NCBI RefSeq assembly: GCF_002287065.1
Contig: NZ_NSJZ01000002.1
Coordinates: forward strand, 186,001-250,000
Length of the DNA: 64,000 bases
From: Paracoccus salipaludis
GTDB lineage: Bacteria; Pseudomonadota; Alphaproteobacteria; Rhodobacterales; Rhodobacteraceae
Direction of reading: 5' to 3'
Shown here: positions 8,766-18,620 of the stretch, piece after piece
Layout: each line of letters starts with the position of its first letter
How positions within the stretch are numbered: the stretch's first letter is position 1
Notes under the pieces: generated by a model
What the model saw: only the letters and a program-made list of their open reading frames with translations
What the model was told of the DNA's origin: nothing
The model's database searches: none
Position numbers and translations under genes: made by a program

Positions 8766-11642
8766 TCCGACGGGTCGGTGGTCGAGGCGATCCGGGCGAT
8801 CCGCGCCTCGGGGAAGGCGGCGGTGTTCTATCCGTTCGTCCTGATGGAGCAGGTGGAAGGAAACGGGCGGCCGGACCCTTGGAGCGATGCCAAGGACCAG
8901 CTGGTCATGCCCTGGCGAGGGCGGATCACGACGTCGGTCGCGGCCGGGCGCAAGGGCTCGCCACAGGGAACGGCTGTGGCGGATGCCGAGGTGGCGGCGT
9001 TCTTCGGGGCGGCCTCGGTCTCGGATTTTGCCGAAAGGGACGGCCGGATCGTTTATTCGGGGCCGCAGGAATGGGGCTATCGGCGCTTCATCCTGCATTA
9101 CGCGCATCTGTGCCGGATGGCGGGCGGGATCGACGCCTTCCTGATCGGCTCCGAGATGATCGGGCTGACGCAGATCCGGGGGGCGCAGGACTATCCGGCG
9201 ATCGCGGCCTTGCGGCGGCTGGCGGCGGAGGTGCGTTCGATCCTCGGGCCAGGCGTCAAGCTGGGCTATGCGGCGGACTGGTCAGAGTATTTCGGCCATC
9301 ATTCGGGCGGGGGCGAGGCGGTGTTCCACCTGGACCCGCTGTGGGGCGACGAGAACATCGATTTCGTCGGCATCGACAACTACATGCCGCTGTCGGACTG
9401 GCGTGAGGGCGAAAGCCACCTCGACGCGCATTGGGGCGACATCCACAATGTCGATTACCTGCGCGCCAATGTCTGCGGGGGCGAGGGGTTCGACTGGTAT
9501 TACGCAAGCGACGAGCACCGGCTGTCGCAGGTCCCCACGCCGATCACGGACGGGCAGGGCGAGCCCTGGATCTGGCGCTACAAGGACCTGAAGGGCTGGT
9601 GGTCGAACTGGCATTACGACCGGAGGCCGGATGGCCAGAGGTCGGCCGATCCGACGGCCTGGGTGCCGGGGTCGAGGCCGATCTGGTTCACGGAATACGG
9701 CTGCGCGGCGCTCGACAAAGGGACGAACCAGCCGAACAAGTTCCTGGATGCCATGAGCAGCGAGTCGATGCTGCCCTGGTTCTCGGACGGGCGGCGGGAC
9801 GACGCCATCCAGGCGGCCTGTGTCGAGGCGGTGACCTCGTATTGGGCCGATCCGGCGAACAATCCCGCCATGAAGAATGGCGGGCGGATGGTCGAGTTAT
9901 CGCGCGCCCATGTCTGGGCATGGGACGCGCGGCCCTATCCGGCCTTTCCGGCGCGGGGCGACCTCTGGTCGGACGGGCCTGCCTGGGAGCGGGGGCATTG
10001 GCTGAACGGCCGGGCAGGCGCGGTGCCGCTGGCGGATGTGGTGCGCGACATCTGTGAAGGAGCCGGGGTCGCGGCCTTCGACGTGAGCGGTCTGCATGGG
10101 GCCATGCGCGGCTATGCCGTCAGCGGACCCGAAAGCGGGCGGGCGGCCTTGCAGCCGCTGATGCTTGCGCACGGGTTCGACGCGGTGGAGCGGGATGGCG
10201 TGCTGCGCTTTGTCATGCGCGACGGGCGGGTGGACGCGGTGCTGGCAGAAGACGAGCTTGCCGTGGCCGAGGAGGTCGGCGGGTTCGAGATCACCCGTGC
10301 GCCGGCGGCCGAGATGGTGGGCCGGGTGCGGCTGAGCCATGTCGAGACGGGCGCCGACTATGGTGCGCGCACCGCCGAGGCGGCTTTGCCGGACGGACAG
10401 ATCCTCTCGGTGTCGGACAGCGACATGCCGATGGTGCTCACGCCGGGCGAGGGGCACGCAATTGCGTCCCGCTGGCTGGTCGAGGCGAAGGTCGCGCAGG
10501 AGGCGGCGCGGTTCGCGCTGCCTCCGTCAAGGGCTGACCTGGGACCGGGCGATGGGGTGCGGCTGGCGGATGGCGCGGGGGCGGGGGACCGCTGGCGCAT
10601 CGACCGGGTCGAGCGGGCCGGTGCCACGCTGGTCGAGGCGGTGCGGGTCGAGCCGGGGGTCTATCGCCCTGCGCCGTATGTCACCGGTGAGTTGCGCGGG
10701 AAGGCGCATGTTCCGGCGGGGCCGGTGTGGCCGGTCTTCCTGGACCTGCCGCTGATGAGGGGGACCGAGGTGCCCCATGCGCCGTGGCTTGCCGTCACGG
10801 GGACGCCCTGGCCCGGCGCGGTACGGGCCTGGGTGTCGGTCGAGGAGGACGGTGGCTGGCAGCCGAACGTGATCCTGCCCTCGCGCGCGGTCATGGGGGT
10901 GACGCTTGGGCCGCTGCTTGCGGCGAGGCCGGGGGTCATGGACCGGGGGCCTGCGCTGCGGCTGCGCGTCAAGGGCGGCAACCTGCGGTCCGTCACCCGC
11001 AACGCGCTGCTGGCAGGCGGCAACGTGATGGCGATCGGGGATGGCTCGCCGGGGAACTGGGAGCTGATGCAGTTTTCCGAGGCAAAGCTGGTGGCCCCGG
11101 GCGAGTGGGAGATCTCGGGTCGGCTGCGGGGACAGGCAGGGACGGATGCGCTGATGCCGGCGCAATGGCCGGCGGGCAGCGTCGTCGTGCTGATGGACGG
11201 GGCGCCGCGTCAGGTGGACCTGGACCCGGACGCGCGGGGGCAGTTGCGCCATTGGCGGATCGGGCCGTCGAGCCAGTCGCCCGATGACGAGAGCTATCGT
11301 GCGCGGTCCCTTGTCGCCGCAGGCGCGGGGCTGCGGCCCTTGTCGCCCTGCCACCTGTCTGTGAGGGACCGCGAGGTGACTTGGGTCCGCCGCACCCGGA
11401 CCGGCGGCGACGGCTGGGATGCGCCCGAGGTGCCGCTGGGCGAGGCCTATGAACGCTATGTAATCCGGCTGGTGCGGGGGACGAGCGAACTGCACCGCGA
11501 GGAAGTCTCGCGTCCCGCTTGGACGATCCCCGAAAGTGTCTGGACCCGCGCCGCGCAGGGGGGCGGCTTCGTCATCGAGGTGGCGCAGCTTTCCGAAATC
11601 CACGGGCCGGGCCCGTCTGTCAGGAGGAACATCCATGTCTGA
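8763..11642 (+). pseudogene. GTA TIM-barrel host-specificity protein (gp15-like), 5'-truncated
   Basis: The open frame from the junction codes for ~958 residues. It begins inside the GTA TIM-barrel-like domain (PSDGSVVEAIRAIRASGKAA, PWRGRITTS, QEWGYRRFILHYAHL, SEMIGLTQIRG, WFTEYGCAALDKGTNQPNK) and continues through the phage-tail-type C-terminal region to the natural end. Full-length gp15 homologues are about 1300 aa, so roughly the first 350 residues are lost. There is no start codon with a ribosome binding site at its head, only internal GTG and ATG codons. The frame has no stop or frameshift over 2.9 kb, so the deletion is recent or the remnant is still under some constraint. Confidence 0.85.
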
Positions 11643-12354
11643 ACAGGCAACGCTGCGCTGCGGGCTGCCGCTTCTGCAGCCCGCGCAGGCGCAGAAGCAT
11701 GTCACGGTGAACGACGGCCTGATGCGGCTGGACGGGCTGGTGAACCTGGTGCTGCAGAGCGTCACGGCCGCCAGCCCTCCGCCCGCCGTGACGGACGGGC
11801 AGTGCTGGGCCGTTCCCTTCGGCGCAGGCGGTCCCTGGGCGGGGCAGGCCGGGCGCATCGCCATCGGGGCGAATGGCGGCTGGGTCTTTGCCGAGCCGCA
11901 GCGCGGGCAGCGGGCCTTTGTGCTGGACCAGGGCCTGAGCGCGCTGTGGGACGGCACGGCCTGGCTGCCCGGCGCGCTGACGCTGGGGGCCTCGGGCGGC
12001 GGTCTGGGCGCCGGGATGACCACGGGCGAGGTCGAGATCACCGCCGGGGCCACGCTCGGCACGGGGGTGTTCATCCCGGCGAACGTGCTGGTTCTTGGCG
12101 TCACGGGCCGGGTCATCAAGCCCGTCACCGGCACGCTGACCAGCTGGATGATCGGCGTCACGGGGGCGACCAACCGCTATGGCTCGGGGTTGGGCCTGCC
12201 GCTGAACTCGTGGTCGCAGGGGCTGCTGTCGGCGCCTTCGGCCGTCTATGCGGCGCAGGAACTGCGTCTGACCGCCACGGGGGGCAACTTCGCCGGGGGA
12301 CGGGTGCGGCTGGCGATCCACTGGCTTGCCTTGCGCGTTCCCGATCCGGTCTGA
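11635..12354 (+). CDS. DUF2793 protein, last gene of the GTA remnant
   Basis: 239 aa. The opening LRCGLPLLQPAQAQKHVTVNDG and GQCWAVPFGAGG..WAGQ are characteristic of DUF2793 proteins, which in Rhodobacteraceae follow the GTA/prophage tail gene. The C-terminal third (TGVFIPANVLVLGVTGRVIKP) is a beta-rich part resembling tail-fibre or carbohydrate-binding ends. AGGAGG lies nine bases before the ATG, which overlaps the end of the gp15-like frame by 8 bp. It appears intact, unlike its neighbours. In a working GTA it would be a tail-tip or fibre component; here its role is doubtful. Confidence 0.75.
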   Translation: MSEQATLRCGLPLLQPAQAQKHVTVNDGLMRLDGLVNLVLQSVTAASPPPAVTDGQCWAVPFGAGGPWAGQAGRIAIGANGGWVFAEPQRGQRAFVLDQGLSALWDGTAWLPGALTLGASGGGLGAGMTTGEVEITAGATLGTGVFIPANVLVLGVTGRVIKPVTGTLTSWMIGVTGATNRYGSGLGLPLNSWSQGLLSAPSAVYAAQELRLTATGGNFAGGRVRLAIHWLALRVPDPV

Positions 12355-12358
12355 GCCT

Positions 12359-12402
12359 TTTCGTCGCCCCCAACCTGCCCTAGATGGGTAAGGGCGACGA
12401 AA
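12359..12402 (+). promoter_or_regulatory. Perfect 11-bp inverted repeat covering the cysE ribosome binding site
   Basis: TTTCGTCGCCC at 12359-12369 pairs with GGGCGACGAAA at 12392-12402, loop 22 nt. The right arm runs into the AAGGA sequence that serves the cysE ATG at 12414. It may be the 3'-end hairpin of the GTA transcript, a translational control hairpin for cysE, or both. No U-run follows, so it is not a canonical terminator. Confidence 0.45.
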
Positions 12403-12413
12403 GGAACCGGGAC

Positions 12414-13238
12414 ATGGACGGACAGCCCTATGCCGATGGCCCCGAGGTGACCCACGCCTCGGTCTGGCACCAGATCCAGCGCGAGGCGGCCGAGGCGGCG
12501 GCGGCCGAGCCGCTGCTGGGCGCGCTGATCCACGCGGGACTGCTGCACCACCGGACCTTCCCGGCGGCGCTGGGTTACCGCTTTTCGCTGAAGCTCGCAT
12601 CCGGCGAGATGAGCGAGCAGATCCTGCGCGAGATCGCGGACGACGCGCACCGGCGCGAGCCCGCGCTGGCGATGGCCGCCGAGGCCGACCTGCGCGCGGT
12701 CTACGAACGTGACCCGGCCTGCCACCGGCTGATGCAGCCGATGCTGTTCTTCAAGGGCTTCCAGGCGCTGCAGGCTTACCGGATCGGCCATTGGCTGTGG
12801 GACCACGGCCGCCGCGACATGGCCTATTTCGTGCAGATGCGCTGTTCCGAGGTCTTCGGCGTGGACATCCACCCGGCCGCCCGGATCGGAACCGGCGTGA
12901 TGATCGACCATGCCCATTCCATCGTGATCGGTGAAACGGCGGTGGTCGGCAATGACGTGTCCATGCTGCATTCGGTGACGCTGGGTGGCACCGGAAAAGA
13001 GGACGGCGACCGCCATCCCAAGATCGGGGACGGCGTGCTGATCGGCGCGGGCGCCAAGGTGCTGGGCAACATCACCGTGGGCCGCTGCAGCCGCATCGCG
13101 GCGGGCTCGGTCGTGCTGACGGACGTGCCGCCCTGCAAGACCGTTGCGGGGGTGCCGGCGCGGATCGTGGGCGACGCGGGATGCAGCGCGCCCTCGGACA
13201 TGATGAACCAGATCCTCGGGCTGGAAGGGATCGTCTAG
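12414..13238 (+). CDS. cysE: Serine O-acetyltransferase
   Basis: 274 aa. Makes O-acetylserine from serine and acetyl-CoA, the first committed step of cysteine synthesis. The N-terminal helical SATase domain ([19 protein letters not shown]) is followed by the left-handed beta-helix: [31 protein letters not shown], and the acetyl-CoA-binding [21 protein letters not shown] (cut here: catalytic His in the DHAH segment). The ATG at 12414 is preferred over an in-frame ATG at 12384 because AAGGA lies nine bases before it. The C-terminus ends in LEGIV; the terminal Ile/Val resembles the tail that binds cysteine synthase. Its stop overlaps the pyrD stop on the other strand by 3 bp. Confidence 0.95.
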   Translation: MDGQPYADGPEVTHASVWHQIQREAAEAAAAEPLLGALIHAGLLHHRTFPAALGYRFSLKLASGEMSEQILREIADDAHRREPALAMAAEADLRAVYERDPACHRLMQPMLFFKGFQALQAYRIGHWLWDHGRRDMAYFVQMRCSEVFGVDIHPAARIGTGVMIDHAHSIVIGETAVVGNDVSMLHSVTLGGTGKEDGDRHPKIGDGVLIGAGAKVLGNITVGRCSRIAAGSVVLTDVPPCKTVAGVPARIVGDAGCSAPSDMMNQILGLEGIV

Positions 13239-14299
13239 GCGGCCCAGCGGTCGGCGGCGCTGCCGGTGAGGTCGGCGAGGGTGATCCTCTCGGCCTCAAG
13301 CCGGGCGTCGAGACCGCGCGCGATGCGGTCGGCCAGCGAGAAGCCCTGGTAGATGAGGGCGCTGTAGATCTGGATGGCCGAGGCGCCCGCCTCGATCTTG
13401 GCCCAGGCCTGCTCGACGGAAGCGATGCCGCCGACGCCGATGACGGGCAGGCTGCCACCGAGGTGGCGGTAGAGGCGGGCGAGCATCTTCGTGGACAGAT
13501 CGAACAGGGGCGCGCCGGAAAGGCCACCGCTCTGGCCCGCGTGGCGCGAGGCCAGTCCGGCGCGGGTCAGCGTCGTGTTGGTGGCGATGGCACCATCGAT
13601 GCCGCTGTCGCGCAGGACGGTGGCGAGTTCGGCAAGCGCCTGCTCGTCGAGGTCGGGGGCGATCTTGACGAAGACGGGCGGACGGGCGCCCGAGGCATCA
13701 CGCGCATCCAGCACGCCCTGGATCAGGGCCGAAAGGGCGCGGGCGCCTTGCAGATCGCGCAGCTTTTCGGTGTTTGGCGAGCTGACGTTGATCGTCAGGA
13801 AGTCCGCGACCGGCGCGGCGAGGCCAGCCACATGGGCGAAGTCGGCGGCGCGGTCGGCGCTGTCCTTGTTCGCGCCGATGTTGAGGCCCACGGGGACACC
13901 GTTGCGCGGGCGCGCAGCCAGGCGGGCGCAGATCGCCTCGGCGCCCTCGTTGTTGAAGCCGAAGCGGTTGATGATCGCGCGGTCCTCGGTAAGGCGGAAC
14001 AGCCTGGGCCTGGAATTGCCGGGCTGGGGTCGCGGGGTGGCCGCGCCCACCTCGGCGAAGCCGAAGCCTGCGCGGGTCAGTGGGCCGACCACGCGGGCGT
14101 TCTTGTCGTAGCCCGCGGCGAGGCCCACGGGGTTCGGCAGGTCCAGCCCGGCCAGACGCGTGGCAAGCCGTGGCGAGGTGAAGGGCTTGCCGGGCAGCGG
14201 CACGAGACCGGTGGAGAGCGCCTTGAGCGACAGGTCATGGGCGCGTTCCGGGTCGAGCCGGTGAAGGGCGGCAAGGCCTGCGCGTTCGATCAGGCTCAT
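13235..14299 (-). CDS. pyrD: Dihydroorotate dehydrogenase (quinone), class 2
   Basis: 354 aa. Oxidises dihydroorotate to orotate in pyrimidine synthesis, passing electrons to quinone through FMN at the inner membrane. Seen: the N-terminal amphipathic extension of class 2 enzymes ([17 protein letters not shown]), [26 protein letters not shown], the catalytic-Ser segment [23 protein letters not shown], and the FMN-phosphate site VIGVGGI plus [13 protein letters not shown]. The ATG at 14299 overlaps the stop of the DUF952 gene (ATGA). It is the third gene of a minus-strand run with an amidase and a DUF952 protein. Confidence 0.95.
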   Translation of the reverse strand: MSLIERAGLAALHRLDPERAHDLSLKALSTGLVPLPGKPFTSPRLATRLAGLDLPNPVGLAAGYDKNARVVGPLTRAGFGFAEVGAATPRPQPGNSRPRLFRLTEDRAIINRFGFNNEGAEAICARLAARPRNGVPVGLNIGANKDSADRAADFAHVAGLAAPVADFLTINVSSPNTEKLRDLQGARALSALIQGVLDARDASGARPPVFVKIAPDLDEQALAELATVLRDSGIDGAIATNTTLTRAGLASRHAGQSGGLSGAPLFDLSTKMLARLYRHLGGSLPVIGVGGIASVEQAWAKIEAGASAIQIYSALIYQGFSLADRIARGLDARLEAERITLADLTGSAADRWAA

Positions 14300-14631
14300 G
14301 CGAGTTCCCCCGGTTCGTGGCCTTGGGGACCAAGGGGAATGGGACGATGCCACAGGACATCGGAAAGCCTCAGGTCACGGTAGAGATGCGGGAACAGGGC
14401 GCCGCCGCGCGAGGGCTCCCACCGCAGGTCGGGGGCGAGGGCCTCGGCCTCGCAGGCGAGGAGGGCAAGGTCGTTCTCGCCCGCGAAATGCCTGGCGAGC
14501 GTGGTGGCGAGCTGCTCGGCCGTGGAGAAATGCACGTAGCCGTCGGCCACGTCCACCGGCGCGCCGTCAGTGCGACCGGCGGCTTGCAGGGCGGCCCATT
14601 CCGCGGCGCGCAGCACCTTGTAGATCAGCAT
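14296..14631 (-). CDS. DUF952 domain protein
   Basis: 111 aa. [39 protein letters not shown] and [19 protein letters not shown] match DUF952, a small family with an ADP-ribosyltransferase-like fold and no settled role. It overlaps the upstream amidase gene by 7 bp and the downstream pyrD by 4 bp, so the three are one transcript. This gene pair with pyrD is common in alphaproteobacteria as far as I recall. Confidence 0.85.
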   Translation of the reverse strand: MLIYKVLRAAEWAALQAAGRTDGAPVDVADGYVHFSTAEQLATTLARHFAGENDLALLACEAEALAPDLRWEPSRGGALFPHLYRDLRLSDVLWHRPIPLGPQGHEPGELA

Positions 14632-15281
14632 GTTTCCTCTTGCGGCAGGACCGCTAGCACGCCTGCGGCGATGCGGCGGTCGTCGTCATTCTCGGGGCCG
14701 ACGTTCCACGGGCAGAAGCGCAGGCGGAAGGCGGACAGCCGCGTATCGGCAGCCGCCGGGGGATAGCCGATGCGGTCGAGCATGGCGGCGAGTGGTGCCT
14801 CGCGCGTGCCGATGCCCGGGCTCAGCGCAAGGCCCCCGCGGGCCAGACGCCCCCAGTCGAAGCGGGGGCCGGGATCGGTCTTGCGGGCCGGCGCCATGTC
14901 GGAATGGGCGATCACGCGATGGGGCGGGATCGCCCAGCGCGCCATGATCCCGGCCAGCAAGGTTTCGAGCGCGTTCATCTGCGGATGCGGAAAGGGGCGG
15001 TCGCCGGGGTTGGCAAGCTCGATGCCGATGGAGTGAGAATTCACGTCCTCACGTCCCTGCCAACTGCCAGCCCCGGCATGCCAGGCGCGGCGATCCTCGG
15101 GAACCAGCGCCTCGGTCGTGCCGTCCGCGTCGATGATCCAGTGGGCCGAGACCTCGGCCGCGGGATCGCACAGCCGCGCGCGGGCCGAGGAATAATCCGC
15201 CATGCCGGTAAAATGGATCACCACAAGGTCAGGCCTTTGCACGCCGCGCCGTTCGCCGTGATTGGGTGACGGAAAGCTCAT
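14625..15281 (-). CDS. N-acetylmuramoyl-L-alanine amidase, AmpD/amidase_2 type
   Basis: 218 aa with no signal peptide, so a cytoplasmic AmpD-like enzyme that cleaves the lactyl-amide bond of anhydro-muropeptides during wall recycling. Zinc ligands are visible: VVIHFTGM (first His), VIAHSDMAPARKTDPGPRFDW (second His; the Asp of DPG; cut here at key residues). The Glu is in GIELANPG. The motif SAHWIIDADG..EALVPEDRRAWHAG is typical. It is first in a three-gene run with DUF952 and pyrD. The start ATG at 15281 is 34 bases downstream of the lipoprotein gene's stop. Confidence 0.9.
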   Translation of the reverse strand: MSFPSPNHGERRGVQRPDLVVIHFTGMADYSSARARLCDPAAEVSAHWIIDADGTTEALVPEDRRAWHAGAGSWQGREDVNSHSIGIELANPGDRPFPHPQMNALETLLAGIMARWAIPPHRVIAHSDMAPARKTDPGPRFDWGRLARGGLALSPGIGTREAPLAAMLDRIGYPPAAADTRLSAFRLRFCPWNVGPENDDDRRIAAGVLAVLPQEETC

Positions 15282-15315
15282 GCGCGGCCGGTCCCCTCAG
15301 GGGCGGCGCACGAGG

Positions 15316-15963
15316 TCATTGGACAGGCGGGGCGGCCGCAGGGCGGTAGCTGCAGGCGTAACCGTCGCCATCGGGATCAAGGCCCAGCCGGTCACGCTCG
15401 GGCCCGCCTTCCGCGATGAAGGCGCGCTGGGCGGCGATGGGCGTCCGATAGGCAGCGCAGTTGCCAGTGGTGCCAACGGCACGCGGATAGATCGGGGCGA
15501 CGTTCCCTTCAAGCCGGCGGGACGTGACAGGGGCCGGCACGGTGACGCGCGCAGTGGGCACAACCGTGCGCTGGCGCACCACGGGCGCGACCGGCACCGG
15601 CAGCACGGTCCGCTCGCTGGGCAGTACGGGCCGCGTGCTGGGAAGCGTGGGCGGGCGCGGGTCCACGGCGGGTGCGCCGCGGAACGGCACCCGGTGCGGG
15701 GGAAGTCCGTCCGGGGTCACGGCCTGTTCTAGGATCTGGACCGGCGAGGGACCCGCGATCTCGGCCGGGGTGGGCGCGCGGACGGGCAGGGCGACCGGAA
15801 TGACCCGCGGCGGCTCGGCCCGGTAGCCGGTGAGCGCCAGTTCCCGCCCCCGCAGATAGTCGCCATAGGGCGTGGCGTTCGCCCGGTAATTCGGGTTCCA
15901 GCCCTGATTCTCGCCCGAACAGGCAGCCAATACGAGGAGCGGGATCAGGGTCAGGGCGCGCAT
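15316..15963 (-). CDS. Lipoprotein with C-terminal excalibur-like domain
   Basis: 215 aa. The N-terminal MRALTLIPLLVLAACSG is a lipoprotein signal with lipobox LAAC, so it is anchored in a membrane of the envelope. A long Pro/Val/Arg-rich linker (residues ~50-155) leads to GNCAAYRTPIAAQRAFIAEG..DRLGLDPDGDGYACSY, which has the Cys pair and DxDGDGxAC calcium-binding motif of the excalibur domain. It may be a wall-associated calcium-binding or nuclease-like protein. The neighbouring amidase fits an envelope role, though the link is only positional. Confidence 0.75.
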   Translation of the reverse strand: MRALTLIPLLVLAACSGENQGWNPNYRANATPYGDYLRGRELALTGYRAEPPRVIPVALPVRAPTPAEIAGPSPVQILEQAVTPDGLPPHRVPFRGAPAVDPRPPTLPSTRPVLPSERTVLPVPVAPVVRQRTVVPTARVTVPAPVTSRRLEGNVAPIYPRAVGTTGNCAAYRTPIAAQRAFIAEGGPERDRLGLDPDGDGYACSYRPAAAPPVQ

Positions 15964-16000
15964 CTCATTCTCCTCGAAGGGGTGGCCGTCAGCTTACCAC

Positions 16001-17479
16001 TTACCACCAGCGCCGGGGCTTGGCGACAAATCCCGCCGCATTTTCCAGAACGGCGCCGTGGTTCAGAAGGTTGCCTTCGTCCCACGGGCGGCCGATCAGC
16101 TGCAGCCCCAGCGGCAGTCCCTGGGCGTCCAGTCCGACCGGCACGGCAAGTCCGGGCAGCCCGGCGAGGTTCACCGTCACCGTGAAGACGTCGTTGAGAT
16201 ACATCTGCACCGGGTCCGCGTCGGTCATCGCCCCCAGCGGGAAGGCGGCCGAGGGCGTCGCGGGCGTCAGGATCGTGTCGATGCCCTGCGCGAAGACCTG
16301 GTCGAAGTCGCGCTTGATCAGCGCGCGGACCTTGCGGGCGCGGTTGTAATAGGCGTCATAGAAGCCCGCCGACAGCACATAGGTGCCGATCATCACGCGG
16401 CGCTGGACCTCGTGCCCGAAGCCTTCGGCGCGGGTCTTTTCATACATCTCGGTGATGCCGTCGCCCTGGCTCAGCCTTGCGCGGCGACCGTAGCGGACGC
16501 CATCGTAGCGGGCGAGGTTCGAGGATGCCTCGGCCGGCGCGATCACGTAATAGGTGGGCAGGGCGTATTTCGTGTGGGGCAGCGAGATGTCCACGATCTC
16601 GGCGCCCGCGTCGCGCAGCATTTCGGCGCCCTGCTTCCACAGCGCGTCGATTTCCACCGGCATCCCGTCCATGCGGTATTCGCGCGGGATGCCGATGCGC
16701 TTGCCGCGGATGTCGCCGGTCAGCGCGGCCTCGTAATCCGGCACCGGGCGATCGGCCGAGGTTGAATCCTTCGGATCGACCGAGGCCATCGCGCCCAGCA
16801 TGATCGCGGCGTCGCGCACCGTCTTGGTCATCGGTCCCGCCTGGTCCAGCGAGGACGCAAAGGCGATGGTGCCCCAGCGGCTCACCCGGCCATAGGTCGG
16901 CTTCAATCCCACGGTGCCGGTGAATGCCGCCGGCTGGCGGATCGAGCCGCCGGTGTCGGTCCCCGTCGCCGCAAGGCAGAGGTCCGCCGCCACCGCCGCC
17001 GCCGAGCCCCCCGAGGAGCCCCCGGGCGTCAGTTGCCGGTCGTCCAGCTTCCACGGATTCACCACGTTGCCATAGACGCTCGTCTCGTTCGACGAGCCCA
17101 TGGCGAATTCGTCCATGTTCAACTTGCCGAGCATCACCGCGCCGGCGTCGAACAGGTTCTGCGTGACGGTCGATTCGTATTCCGGGCGGAAGCCTTCGAG
17201 GATGCGCGAGGCCGCCTGCGAGGGCACGCCCTTCGTGCAGAACAGGTCCTTGATCCCCACGGGAATCCCGCACATCGCCGGCGCGTCGCCCGAGGCGAGC
17301 CGCCGATCCGCTGCCGCTGCCTGCTGGCGCGCGATCTCGGGCGTGTGGTGGACAAAGGCGTTCAGCGCACCCGCGCCGTCGACGGCGGAAAGGCAGGCGT
17401 CGGTCAGCTCGGCCGCCGTGATCTCGCGCGCGCGCAGGCGGTCGCGGGCCTCGGCGATGGTCAGTTCGTTCAGGCTCAT
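16001..17479 (-). CDS. gatA: Asp-tRNA(Asn)/Glu-tRNA(Gln) amidotransferase subunit A
   Basis: 492 aa. Hydrolyses glutamine and feeds ammonia to GatB for transamidation of mischarged tRNAs. The Lys/cis-Ser/Ser triad is visible: [10 protein letters not shown] (K77), [14 protein letters not shown] (S155/S156) and [14 protein letters not shown] (S179). The length is normal for the family. The ATG at 17479 overlaps the gatC stop by 4 bp. gatB is not in the window. Confidence 0.97.
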   Translation of the reverse strand: MSLNELTIAEARDRLRAREITAAELTDACLSAVDGAGALNAFVHHTPEIARQQAAAADRRLASGDAPAMCGIPVGIKDLFCTKGVPSQAASRILEGFRPEYESTVTQNLFDAGAVMLGKLNMDEFAMGSSNETSVYGNVVNPWKLDDRQLTPGGSSGGSAAAVAADLCLAATGTDTGGSIRQPAAFTGTVGLKPTYGRVSRWGTIAFASSLDQAGPMTKTVRDAAIMLGAMASVDPKDSTSADRPVPDYEAALTGDIRGKRIGIPREYRMDGMPVEIDALWKQGAEMLRDAGAEIVDISLPHTKYALPTYYVIAPAEASSNLARYDGVRYGRRARLSQGDGITEMYEKTRAEGFGHEVQRRVMIGTYVLSAGFYDAYYNRARKVRALIKRDFDQVFAQGIDTILTPATPSAAFPLGAMTDADPVQMYLNDVFTVTVNLAGLPGLAVPVGLDAQGLPLGLQLIGRPWDEGNLLNHGAVLENAAGFVAKPRRWW

Positions 17480-17763
17480 TCCACCACCTTCGGCACGGCA
17501 AAGAACCCCTCGCGCGCGTCGGGGGCGTTGCGCAGGATCGCCTCCTGCATGTCGCCGTCGGTCACCACATCCTCGCGGCGCTTGAGGCGCATCTTCTCGA
17601 CCCCCGTCATCGGCTCGACGCCTTCGACATCGACCTCGTTCAGCTGCTCCATGAACTGCAGGATGCCGTTCAATTCGGCGGCGAGCGCGGGCAGCGCCTC
17701 GTCCGCGACCGCGATCCGCGCCAGATGCGCGACCTTCCGGGCCTCGGCTTCGGTGATGGACAT
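17476..17763 (-). CDS. gatC: Asp-tRNA(Asn)/Glu-tRNA(Gln) amidotransferase subunit C
   Basis: 95 aa. Small chaperone-like subunit that wraps around GatA and stabilises Gat[38 protein letters not shown] and the proline-spaced C-terminus [18 protein letters not shown] are diagnostic. It begins the gatCA pair; the start is 92 bases from the divergent UPF0173 gene, leaving room for two promoters. Confidence 0.95.
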   Translation of the reverse strand: MSITEAEARKVAHLARIAVADEALPALAAELNGILQFMEQLNEVDVEGVEPMTGVEKMRLKRREDVVTDGDMQEAILRNAPDAREGFFAVPKVVE

Positions 17764-17855
17764 GGGGGTTCCTTTCGCTTGGCCCGCGGTTTACCCGCGG
17801 TGGACCGGCCCTGCAAGCCGCGCTAGCCTGCGGCCCGAAACGCAGGAGGTATGGA

Positions 17856-18548
17856 ATGAAACTGACCTGGCTGGGCCACGCGAGCTTCCGCCTTGAGATC
17901 GAGCAGGCCGTGATCCTGATCGACCCGTGGCTGTCCGGGAATCCCGTGTTCCCCGCAGACCGGCGCGACGAGGCCGTGCGCGGCGCCACCCATATCCTGC
18001 TGACCCACGGCCACGGGGACCACACCGGCGACGCGGTGGCGCTGGCCAAGGAACTCGGGGCCACGGTCGTCGGCATTGCCGATCTGATCGGTTACTGGTC
18101 CGAGGCCGAGGGGCTGGACGGCATCGGCTTCAACAAGGGCGGCACGGTGGACCTGAAGGGCGCAAGGGTCACGATGGTCAACGCCAGCCATTCCTCGTCG
18201 CTGATGGTGGATGGCAAGCCCGTCTATGCCGGGCACGAGTCGGGCTACATGATCCAGGGCGAGGGCCGCACGATCTACGTTTCGGGCGACACCGACATCA
18301 TGGCGGACATGGAATGGATGGCGGAACTGCACCGCCCCGAGATCGGCATCCTCTGCGCAGGTGGCCACTACACCATGGACATGGAGCGCGCAGCCTGGGC
18401 GGCCAGGCGGTACTTCGACTTCAAAACCGTCATTCCCTGTCACTACGATACCTTCCCCGCGCTGAGACAGGACCCCGAGGTAATGCGCCGCGCCCTTCCC
18501 GGTGTCGATGTCCTCACCCCGAAGGTCATGGAAGCGGTCGAACTGTAA
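17856..18548 (+). CDS. UPF0173 metal-dependent hydrolase (MBL fold)
   Basis: 230 aa, the normal size for UPF0173. The beta-lactamase fold opens with [14 protein letters not shown] and has the metal motif [12 protein letters not shown] (HxHxDH type), [26 protein letters not shown] (metal-bridging Asp) and the last His in [10 protein letters not shown]. The substrate is not established for the family. CAGGAGG lies eight bases before the ATG. Transcribed divergently from gatC. Confidence 0.92.
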   Translation: MKLTWLGHASFRLEIEQAVILIDPWLSGNPVFPADRRDEAVRGATHILLTHGHGDHTGDAVALAKELGATVVGIADLIGYWSEAEGLDGIGFNKGGTVDLKGARVTMVNASHSSSLMVDGKPVYAGHESGYMIQGEGRTIYVSGDTDIMADMEWMAELHRPEIGILCAGGHYTMDMERAAWAARRYFDFKTVIPCHYDTFPALRQDPEVMRRALPGVDVLTPKVMEAVEL

Positions 18549-18555
18549 GCTCCGC

Positions 18556-18615
18556 TGCTTCTTCCTGATGTGAAATACCCCGGGGGAGTCACGAAGTGAC
18601 GGGGGCAGCGCCCCC
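18556..18615 (-). terminator. Composite 3'-end element after the LacI-type gene (copy 1)
   Basis: Read on the minus strand just after the regulator's stop: hairpin GGGGGC-GCT-GCCCCC (18615-18601), a second hairpin GTCAC-TTC-GTGAC, then CCCCCGGGGTATTT and GGAAGAAG. The order and sequence match elements after ada and copA (copies 2 and 3). The GC stem followed by TATTT fits an intrinsic terminator. It also lies downstream of the convergent UPF0173 gene. Confidence 0.6.
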
Positions 18616-18620
18616 ATCCT

